Positions 7,936-13,086 of a DNA stretch of 13,086 nucleotides are shown piece after piece (position 1 is the stretch's first letter; every line of letters starts with the position of its first letter). The position numbers were made by a program, and so were the translations under genes. Source of the DNA: an uncultured Eubacteriales bacterium (GTDB lineage Bacteria; Bacillota; Clostridia; Oscillospirales; CAG-272); assembly GCA_949878535.1 (NCBI GenBank), contig CATLAS010000006.1, forward strand, positions 1-13,086, read 5' to 3'. Under the pieces are notes generated by a model. It did no database searches. It saw only the letters and a program-made list of their open reading frames with translations, and was not told where the DNA came from.

Positions 7936-8688
7936 ATGGCATTAGACGGAAAAAATATTATTGTATCAGGCGGTTCCCGCGGCATCGGACGAGCAACTGT
8001 TTTGCATCTGGCAGGACATGGTGCAAATGTAACGTTTACCTATCTAAAAAATACAGCAGCAGCGGAGTCTGTACTGGAAGAAGGCAAGCACTGCAAAGGA
8101 TCCATCTGGGCATATCAGGCGGATATCCGCAATAAACGGCAAATGCAGAATTTGGTTTCCGATACAATTCGGGAGTGCGGCTCCATTGACGTTATTGTAA
8201 ATAATGCGGGCATCCGCAAGGACAGAACCCTGGCATTTATGCCTGCCGAAAGCTGGCACGATGTTCTGGACACAAACCTCACCGGCACATTTTATCTGAC
8301 GCAGGCTGCAATCCCACATATGCTGAAAAGAAAAGCGGGGCGCATTATCAATATCAGTTCTATCAGCGGCCTACAGGGCATTGCAGGGCAGACCAACTAT
8401 TCCGCTGCAAAAGCGGCACTGGTCGGATTTACAAAATCCCTTGCAAAAGAAGTAGCGCCCTATGGGATCTGCGTGAACGCCATTGCTCCCGGCGGCACAT
8501 CTACCGAAATGGTATCCGCCATGTCTGAAAAAGCACAGCAGCAGCTGCTGCAAGGCGTTCCCATAGGACGCATGTGCACCCCGAAGGAAGCCGCGCTGAT
8601 TGTCCGATTTTTGGCAGACGCGGAATTGTCGCCGGCATATCTTACCGGAGCGGTGATTCCTTTAGATGGAGGGATGGGCACATCATGA
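7936..8688 (+). CDS. 3-oxoacyl-[acyl-carrier-protein] reductase-like SDR (FabG family)
   Basis: 250 residues, the standard length of classical short-chain dehydrogenases. The cofactor motif SGGSRGIGRA is at 11-20, NNAG at 89-92, and the catalytic Ser142, Tyr155 and Lys159 (ISSISGLQG...NYSAAKA) are all present with FabG spacing; the C-terminus LTGAVIPLDGGM is also typical. Known relatives reduce 3-ketoacyl-ACP or -CoA to the 3-hydroxy form with NADPH. Being inside this operon, it is more likely a pathway ketoreductase than the housekeeping FabG (inference). AAGGA at 7922-7926, overlapping the stop of the crotonase gene, serves the ATG at 7936. The stop codon overlaps the next start (ATGA). Confidence 0.92.
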   Translation: MALDGKNIIVSGGSRGIGRATVLHLAGHGANVTFTYLKNTAAAESVLEEGKHCKGSIWAYQADIRNKRQMQNLVSDTIRECGSIDVIVNNAGIRKDRTLAFMPAESWHDVLDTNLTGTFYLTQAAIPHMLKRKAGRIINISSISGLQGIAGQTNYSAAKAALVGFTKSLAKEVAPYGICVNAIAPGGTSTEMVSAMSEKAQQQLLQGVPIGRMCTPKEAALIVRFLADAELSPAYLTGAVIPLDGGMGTS

Positions 8689-10232
8689 TACAAGCAAAAG
8701 ACGCTGCAGCAGAACTTTGGGATAAAAATACAGCCTTACACATTCTCTCACAAAAGATTGACCGGGGAGAATCCTTTGCTATCGCACTGTGCGACATTGA
8801 TTTTTTTATCAATATTGATATGAAAATCGGTTCCTCTGAAGGGGATGCTGTTTTAACACGAATTGGCGCCTTTTTCGCAGCGCAGTCTGTATGCAGGGTT
8901 GGACAATACGGCAGTGACAGCTTTCTTTTGATGTTTGACAATTGCACAACAGATTATGCTTTTACATTAACAGAACAAATACGACGCAGCCTTCGTAAAC
9001 AACGGCTTCTTCCGCAAAACTCCGTATATGCAAAAGTCCCTGTCACAGCAAGCTTTGGACTTACCAACTGCATAGAAGGAAATCCAAAGCTGCCTCTGCT
9101 CCTGCGGCAAGGAGAAATTGCCCTTGCCGCAGCCAAGAAAAAAGGGCGAAACCGCACCGAATATTATGCAAATGCAGAAATGAAAATATCCCTGCGTCCC
9201 TCTCCTGGTGTTTTCACGCTGACAGGTGGACTAAACGGGTACAGCGGCGATTCCGGCGCAGTGCAGAACGCAGAAATATCCCAGCCCTATGGATTGGATA
9301 TCACCCAAACCGGAGAATTGCTTCTTGCAGACAGAGGGAATCACGCAATTCGCAAAGTTGACCGCAGCGGCATTATTACCACCCTTGCCGGCACAGGCAC
9401 ATACGGATACAGTGGAGACGGCGGAACAGCTAAAAACGCGCAATTAAACAAGCCAAGCGGCGCTGCAGTCGGACCGGACGGAAGCATTTATATTGCAGAC
9501 ACAGGAAATCACTGTATTCGCAAAATCAGTCCCCAGGGACAGATTGAAACATACGCAGGCTGCGGTACTGCGGGATACAGTGGCGACGGAAAATATCGCA
9601 CGCTTGCCCAATTCAATCGTCCCGGCGGCGTTGCTGTAGATAGGAATGGAAACGTATACACCAACGATTATGGCAATAATGTTATCCGCATGATTCGCAC
9701 AGACGGACTGATATACACAGTAGCCGGATCCGGTGCATTTGGCTATGCCGGAGACGGCGGATCTCCGCTAAACGCAAGTATGAACCGTCCATACGGACTG
9801 GCGGTTTCCCCGGATGGGCAGCATATCTATATTGCAGATTACGGCAACCACTGCATCCGTGAGGCTGACCGTGCTGCGGATGTAATGCGAACCGTTTGCG
9901 GCAGCGGCACGCCCGGCTATACAGGCGATGAAGGAACAGCAACAAATGCCCAACTGAACGGTCCGTTCTGGGTTACTCTTTGGAAAAATAATATCTTGCT
10001 GATAGCAGACGGAGAAAATCATTGCATTCGCATGATGAACTTAACCACAAATACGATCTGCACGCTAACAGGTTGCGGGATTCCCGGTTATATTGACACG
10101 CCGGTGTCTTTACACAATGCAAAATACAATATCCCGGCGGGCATGGCAGTTGACGGAAAAAAGCGCCTGCTTTATATCGCGGATTATGCAAACAACGCAA
10201 TTCGTGCATGCAGTATCTCTAACATGTTTTAA
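8685..10232 (+). CDS. Degenerate GGDEF domain fused to NHL-repeat beta-propeller
   Basis: 515 residues from ATG 8685, which overlaps the FabG stop by 4 nt and has GGAGG at 8668-8672. Residues 1-165 look like a GGDEF domain: CDIDFF at 36-41 (metal Asp37 kept), a G-D pair at 53-54, ASFGL near 122-126 and AAKKKGRNRTEYY near 149-161. The signature loop is GSDSF (76-80) instead of GGDEF, and the preceding Arg is replaced, so diguanylate cyclase activity is unlikely. Residues 175-515 contain six NHL-type repeats, each with a GYSGDGG-like turn and an IADxGNHxIRK-like strand, forming a probable six-bladed propeller. No signal peptide or membrane segment is visible. A cytoplasmic nucleotide-sensing or scaffold role is possible; the function is unknown. 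Confidence 0.8.
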   Translation: MIQAKDAAAELWDKNTALHILSQKIDRGESFAIALCDIDFFINIDMKIGSSEGDAVLTRIGAFFAAQSVCRVGQYGSDSFLLMFDNCTTDYAFTLTEQIRRSLRKQRLLPQNSVYAKVPVTASFGLTNCIEGNPKLPLLLRQGEIALAAAKKKGRNRTEYYANAEMKISLRPSPGVFTLTGGLNGYSGDSGAVQNAEISQPYGLDITQTGELLLADRGNHAIRKVDRSGIITTLAGTGTYGYSGDGGTAKNAQLNKPSGAAVGPDGSIYIADTGNHCIRKISPQGQIETYAGCGTAGYSGDGKYRTLAQFNRPGGVAVDRNGNVYTNDYGNNVIRMIRTDGLIYTVAGSGAFGYAGDGGSPLNASMNRPYGLAVSPDGQHIYIADYGNHCIREADRAADVMRTVCGSGTPGYTGDEGTATNAQLNGPFWVTLWKNNILLIADGENHCIRMMNLTTNTICTLTGCGIPGYIDTPVSLHNAKYNIPAGMAVDGKKRLLYIADYANNAIRACSISNMF

Positions 10233-10238
10233 AAATAC

Positions 10239-10245
10239 AGGACGG
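10239..10245 (+). promoter_or_regulatory. Ribosome binding site that decides the hydrolase start
   Basis: AGGACGG lies nine bases before GTG 10255 and twelve before ATG 10258. It supports a start just after the previous stop rather than an in-frame ATG at 10093 inside the NHL-repeat coding sequence. Confidence 0.45.
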
Positions 10246-10254
10246 TATACAATC

Positions 10255-11199
10255 GTGATGATCATCTTGATTTTATTTATCCTTGCAGTCGGAATTTCTA
10301 TCCTGCTATATAACGGTATAAAAAGCTATCGGTGGGTTTACCGCCTGACCCACCCTGTCAGATATACACAGCAGCCAAACACCAAAGCTTTATTTATATA
10401 CAAAAAGTTTACCTTTCAAACCAAAGACGGGATCACGCTGGCAGGAATAGATTACTGCCCCAAAACCGCATGCATCGGAACAGTTCTCGTTTGTCATTTT
10501 TTAGGCGGAAGCAAAGAAGCCATTTTAATGTTTGCAGATTTTCTTTTGATGCACGGATATCGAGTACTCTGCTACGACAATCGAAATCACGGGGAAAGCG
10601 AAACGGCAGAAGGTGTGAGGGCAACGTTGGATCAGGATTTTTCTGCCTTTTACCAGACAATCCGGAAAATGGGGATAAAAGGGCCCTATGGAATCATGGG
10701 ATTTTCCATGGGTGCATCCGTTGCTCTGCGCGCTATGCAAAAGTACCCGGACATATGTGCGGCTGTTACTGACAGCGGACCCATGATGTTCGCCAAAAAT
10801 TATTTTCGATATGTCTTAAACAATAAAAAAATCCACAATCCTCTGCAGCGAATCCTGTTTTTATGCATTTTCCTATATTATGCAGGATTTGCAAAAATGG
10901 AAAGAGAAACCTACCGCACATTAAAGCAGCTGAAAGGAAAACCCATCTTAATGATTCACGGCAAAAAGGACACGATCATCTCACCGGATGACCCGTGCCT
11001 TGCTTATTCTCTGCTGAAATCTCCAAACGCAGCATTATGGCTTGTTCCCCGTGCAAGACATCTGATGAACAGATTTAATAAACCCAAAGAATATGTAGAA
11101 AGGATTTTAGCGTTTTTCGATCAAAACATCGCTTTAAAAACACACAATGAAAAAAATAGCGCTGATCTCGCCCAAAGGAAATGCCTTTGGAAAGAATGA
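10255..11199 (+). CDS. Membrane-anchored alpha/beta hydrolase (serine hydrolase, S33-like)
   Basis: 314 residues from GTG 10255, or 313 from ATG 10258; the ribosome site spacing favours GTG but the choice is not firm. The first 20 or so residues are a hydrophobic helix (MIILILFILAVGISILL) followed by basic residues, so an N-terminal membrane anchor is likely. The catalytic core shows VCHFLGG near 79-85 (oxyanion region), the nucleophile elbow GFSMGAS with Ser151, the acid Asp239 in MIHGKKDT, and His269 in RARHL, a complete triad. Such enzymes cleave esters, thioesters or amides; here product release or tailoring at the membrane is a plausible role (inference). The last 53 nt overlap the start of the third radical SAM gene and contribute a basic tail. 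Confidence 0.85.
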   Translation: MMIILILFILAVGISILLYNGIKSYRWVYRLTHPVRYTQQPNTKALFIYKKFTFQTKDGITLAGIDYCPKTACIGTVLVCHFLGGSKEAILMFADFLLMHGYRVLCYDNRNHGESETAEGVRATLDQDFSAFYQTIRKMGIKGPYGIMGFSMGASVALRAMQKYPDICAAVTDSGPMMFAKNYFRYVLNNKKIHNPLQRILFLCIFLYYAGFAKMERETYRTLKQLKGKPILMIHGKKDTIISPDDPCLAYSLLKSPNAALWLVPRARHLMNRFNKPKEYVERILAFFDQNIALKTHNEKNSADLAQRKCLWKE

Positions 11200-12472
11200 A
11201 AAACTTACCCGTTTTCTCAACGAAACAGGAGGGATGGACAGTTTCCGAGCGCTGTGGACAGGACCAAATCTGGGATTAATTACCGTAGCCAGTCTCTTCC
11301 CTGCGGACTGGGAGGTAGAATATATTGACGAAAACTATAGAGACATTCCCTACGATGCAGGATACGACATTGTTTGCATCAGTGCCATGACGCAGCAGAT
11401 CGTAAACGCATATCGAATCATAGATCGTTTTCAAAGCCGGCACGTACTCACAATTCTGGGAGGAATCCACGCTACCGTCCTGCCTGAAGAGGCAGCTGCA
11501 CATGCAGATGTTGTGATGGCAGGCGAGGGAGAACTCCTTTGGCCGAAGCTGATTCAGGATATAGAAAACGGCAGCGTTCAGAAAATATACCGACATCGTC
11601 CCGATGAAAAATATCAGTTTGACAATTCTGTAACGCCCCGCTATGAACTTTTGCGGGGCTACAGTTATCCGGTTATCACTCTGCAAACTACCCGCGGGTG
11701 ACCGCACAACTGCTCTTTCTGCTGCGCATCTAAAATATTCGGATCCGGATACCGGCGCAAAAGCAATGCAGATATTTTAAATGAACTTGCATGTATACAA
11801 AAACACTTTCCCGATGCCCTTGTATTATTTGCAGACGATAACTTTCTAGTGTATCGCACCGCTTGTAAAAGCCTGCTGCGAGAAATGGAACCCATGCAGA
11901 TCCGCTGGATTGCCCAAACAGATGTATCTATCGCCGACGATGACGTACTGCTCCGGGAAATGGTGCGCTCCGGATGTCAATGGGTCGTAATCGGATTTGA
12001 AAGCGTTCATTTTGACAGCCTGCAAAATCTGGATCAAAAAAACTGGAAGCTGCGGCAATTTCCGGGTTATAAAGCTGCAATTGCAAAAATTCAGTCATAT
12101 GGAATCGGGGTATATGGAACATTTATAGTAGGGTTAGATGGGGACGATGTGAGCGTATTTCAAATGACGGAAAACTTTATAAAGAAGAACTATTTATACG
12201 GTGTCAATATAACAGTCCCCACGCCTCTTCCAGGAACAGCTTTGCGGGAAAAAATGCAGCATGAAAATCGCATTCTTACAAATGATTGGAGCTATTATAC
12301 CTTCTGGGATGTAACCATTCAACCAAAGAAAATGCAGGTGTCGCAGTTGGAAGAAGGACTGCTGCATTTATATGAAAATCTTTATACAGATACACTTATT
12401 GCCCAGCGTCTGACGCATATGAAAAAGCTGGCAAAAAATAGAAAACGCATCATAGAGGCACCGCACCAGTAA
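11147..12472 (+). pseudogene. B12-binding radical SAM enzyme, copy 3, interrupted by in-frame TGA
   Basis: Ignoring one TGA codon, this is a 441-residue homologue of copies 1 and 2 with no other stop or frameshift. The N-terminal part (residues 1-184, 11147-11698) is a complete cobalamin-binding domain (LGGIHATVLPEE). Codon 185 is TGA where both paralogues have the first cysteine of the CxxxCxxC motif; Cys189 and Cys192 (PHNCSFC) follow, then FADDN, IGFES and a well conserved C-terminal half. The protein is closer to copy 1 than to copy 2. ATG 11147 is fixed by homology (KKIALISPKG) but lacks a good ribosome site. The options are a recent nonsense mutation, a sequencing error, or selenocysteine recoding. 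If TGA terminates, a 184-residue B12 domain remains and the rest (for example from ATG 11849) cannot be a working radical SAM enzyme. Confidence 0.8.
11699..11701 (+). other. In-frame TGA at the radical SAM cluster cysteine position
   Basis: The context is ...Arg-Gly-TGA-Pro-His-Asn-Cys-Ser-Phe-Cys, aligned with RGCPHNCEFC in copy 1 and RGCPHGCHFC in copy 2. One base change from TGC or TGT would create it. TGA ends other genes here (at 514-516, 1775-1777, 8686-8688 and 11197-11199), so it is not globally reassigned. By eye I found no stem of four or more pairs whose loop begins with G at the usual 16-37 nt distance, so support for selenocysteine is weak. Confidence 0.9.
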
Positions 12473-12675
12473 AAATTTATTAGGAAGTATTCCGCAAACT
12501 CAACAAACTTGAAAAGCATTTTCGATAATGGATGCTGCCGGCACAGCGCAAATATAAAAAAGCCCCTCGGCAGTGAGAGCATCTCATATAAACCTTACCC
12601 TATTAAGGAGAGCTACAGTATAGCACGCTTTAAAAAGCCCCCTTAGTGCTGAAGTCATACGCGCCACAGGCCCCC
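12473..12675. other. Non-coding spacer after the operon
   Basis: No convincing gene is seen on either strand. There is a weak interrupted dyad (GATGCTGCCG at 12531-12540 against CGGCAG...GCATC at 12568-12583) without a T tract, so it is not a clear terminator. From about 12628 the sequence begins to resemble the repeats further downstream. Confidence 0.5.
12628..12646. repeat. Fragment of the hairpin repeat family
   Basis: CTTTAAAAAGCCCCCTTAG resembles the left terminus of the large inverted repeat at 12881-13045 (CTTTAAAAGCCTCCCTTG), but the hairpin partner is missing. It is probably a decayed copy. Confidence 0.5.
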
Positions 12676-12878
12676 CTAACTTCACAAAATCCCCCATCAA
12701 GGAGCGGCATCTTGGCGTAGTTTCTCTAACTTCATAAACCTTTTCCCCAGCAAAGGAAGATATCGATGTAGTTCCCCTAACTTCATAAACCTCTTCCCAG
12801 CAAAGGAAGATATCGATGTAGTTCCCCCTAACTTCATAAACCTCTTCCCAGCAAAGGAAGATATCGATGTAGTTCCCC
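12676..12878. repeat. Four tandem repeats of about 51 bp
   Basis: Three units at 12726-12776, 12777-12827 and 12828-12878 are each 51 bp and nearly identical; a fourth, divergent unit of 50 bp is at 12676-12725. Each begins CTAACTTCATAAACC and contains CTTCC...GGAAG (a short hairpin), then GATATCGATGTAGTTCCC. The unit head resembles the left arm of the adjacent inverted repeat (AACTT, CCTC..CCC, GCAAAGG.AG), so the array looks like an expanded, diverged head of the same element. Because 51 is a multiple of three, the minus strand shows a spurious repetitive open frame. There are no spacers, so it is not CRISPR. Confidence 0.85.
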
Positions 12879-12885
12879 CTAACTT

Positions 12886-12912
12886 TAAAAGCCTCCCTTG
12901 TGCAAAGGGAGG
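12886..12912 (-). terminator. Possible intrinsic terminator, minus strand (within the repeat)
   Basis: Read on the minus strand, the CCTCCCTT/AAGGGAGG stem is followed by CTTTTAAAG. Together with its plus-strand counterpart, the element could stop transcription from both sides. The T run is short. Confidence 0.3.
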
Positions 12913-13013
12913 TGGCTCGCCGCAGGCGAGACGGAGGGATTGTATCATACATACTACCGATTTTAAAATTTCAAGATTTGACAGTAGAACAATCCCTCAC
13001 CCGCTGCGCGGGA

Positions 13014-13039
13014 GCTCCCTTTGCACAAGGGAGCCTTTT
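13014..13039 (+). terminator. Possible intrinsic terminator, plus strand (within the repeat)
   Basis: An 8-bp GC-rich stem (GCTCCCTT / AAGGGAGC) with a 5-nt loop is followed by CTTTTG. The T run is short, so efficiency is uncertain. It is the first terminator-like structure downstream of the operon. Confidence 0.35.
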
Positions 13040-13069
13040 GAAGTTTTAACTATACTGAGTGCTACCACT

Positions 13070-13086
13070 ACAATGGGGAGCCTTTT
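13070..13086. repeat. Start of another copy of the hairpin repeat family, cut by the window end
   Basis: ACAATGGGGAGCCTTTT matches the terminal GGGAGCCTTTT of the inverted repeat upstream. The remainder lies beyond the window. Confidence 0.4.

Larger units (their letters stand above)
1..12472 (+). other. Putative anaerobic lipid/polyketide-like biosynthetic operon
   Basis: Eleven plus-strand genes follow each other with overlaps of 4 to 53 nt or gaps of 3 to 27 nt, and I see no promoter-sized gap or terminator between them, so they are probably one transcript that begins upstream of the window. The content mixes fatty-acid/polyketide enzymes (ketoacyl-synthase-like protein, FabG-type reductase, crotonase) with anaerobic radical enzymes (three B12-binding radical SAM genes, a dehydratase/activator system). 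No acyl carrier protein, transporter or regulator is visible inside the window. The pathway assignment is inference from gene content; the operon structure is seen directly. Confidence 0.7.
12881..13045. repeat. 165-bp composite inverted repeat (MITE/REP-like palindromic element)
   Basis: The ends match as an inverted pair: AACTTTAAAAGCCTCCC at the left and GGGAGCCTTTTGAAGTT at the right, with GAGGGATTGT (12934-12943) facing ACAATCCCTC (12989-12998). Each half carries two of its own hairpins: CCTCCCTT/AAGGGAGG (12892-12912) and CTCGCC/GGCGAG (12916-12930) on the left; CCCGC/GCGGG (13000-13012) and GCTCCCTT/AAGGGAGC (13014-13034) on the right. About 45 bp of AT-rich sequence separates the halves. 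No transposase gene is present. From memory, similar GC-rich hairpin repeats are scattered through genomes of gut Clostridia; the family name is not known to me. Confidence 0.8.

Noticed and set aside
8574..10232. Longer start for the GGDEF-NHL protein at 8574
   Set aside because: It would overlap FabG by 115 nt. The ATG at 8685 with the ATGA junction and an upstream GGAGG is the better start, and GGDEF-like sequence begins after it.
10332..10772. 146-residue plus-strand open frame
   Set aside because: It is an alternative frame inside the hydrolase, whose catalytic motifs are clear in the other frame.
10093..11199. Longer start for the hydrolase at 10093
   Set aside because: It would overlap the NHL-repeat gene by 140 nt. 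The membrane helix and a ribosome site fit starts at 10255 or 10258.
11699..11701. Genome-wide reassignment of TGA
   Set aside because: Several other genes in the window end at TGA in positions that make sense as stops, including the ATGA junction between FabG and the GGDEF-NHL gene.
11702..11760. SECIS element supporting selenocysteine
   Set aside because: CGCA/TGCG (11703-11726) has a 16-nt loop without a fitting G, and CCGG-ATA-CCGG (11745-11755) is too far away with no G in the loop. I could not find a proper candidate by eye, so I do not annotate one.
11849..12472. Independent gene starting at ATG 11849
   Set aside because: It is the C-terminal part of the interrupted radical SAM gene; homology continues upstream of this ATG right up to the TGA, and the fragment lacks the iron-sulfur motif.
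12531..12583. Intrinsic terminator right after the operon
   Set aside because: The dyad is interrupted, has a loop of about 27 nt, and is not followed by a T tract.
12676..12878. CRISPR array
   Set aside because: The repeats are directly adjacent with no unique spacers, and no cas genes are present.
12584..12952. Minus-strand open frame with a 17-residue repeat (and a second one at 12697-12948)
   Set aside because: It is produced by the 51-bp tandem repeat, whose length is a multiple of three. It runs through palindromic non-coding repeats and has no ribosome site or recognisable domain.

Overview
The window reads as one long plus-strand biosynthetic operon from an anaerobic, Gram-positive, Clostridia-like bacterium, probably a gut Oscillospirales-type organism. 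The grounds are the oxygen-sensitive 2-hydroxyacyl-CoA dehydratase/activator system, several cobalamin-dependent radical SAM enzymes, AGGAGG-type ribosome binding sites, and a GC-rich hairpin repeat family of a type I associate with such genomes. The taxonomic call is inference; no rRNA or other marker is present.

Layout: positions 1-12472 hold eleven genes in the same direction with gaps of at most 27 nt and several overlaps. In order: the 3' end of a ketoacyl-synthase-like / chain-length-factor-like gene; two B12-binding radical SAM enzymes; a 701-residue tandem fusion of two HgdB/BcrB-like dehydratase domains; the ATP-dependent activator (HgdC type); a third, single-domain HgdB-like subunit; a crotonase lacking the canonical catalytic glutamates; a FabG-type ketoreductase; a degenerate GGDEF domain fused to an NHL beta-propeller; a membrane-anchored alpha/beta hydrolase; and a third B12-binding radical SAM gene. 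That last gene has an in-frame TGA exactly where the first cysteine of its CxxxCxxC iron-sulfur motif should be. Positions 12473-13086 are non-coding and filled with repeats: four 51-bp-type tandem units, one 165-bp composite inverted repeat, and fragments of the same family.

How the genes may work together (inference): a chain is built or held by ketoacyl-synthase-like proteins encoded here and probably upstream. FabG reduces a 3-keto group, and the unusual crotonase dehydrates, isomerises or decarboxylates the product. The activator plus HgdB-like proteins perform an ATP-driven one-electron reduction or dehydration, and the radical SAM enzymes add methyl groups or form C-C bonds. The hydrolase could release or trim the product at the membrane. 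I do not recognise this gene combination as a characterised pathway; it looks like an anaerobic lipid- or polyketide-type natural product cluster. The most notable single observations are the TGA at the radical SAM cysteine, the fused dehydratase, the GGDEF-NHL fusion, and the mirrored 50-53 nt overlaps at the starts of two radical SAM paralogues.
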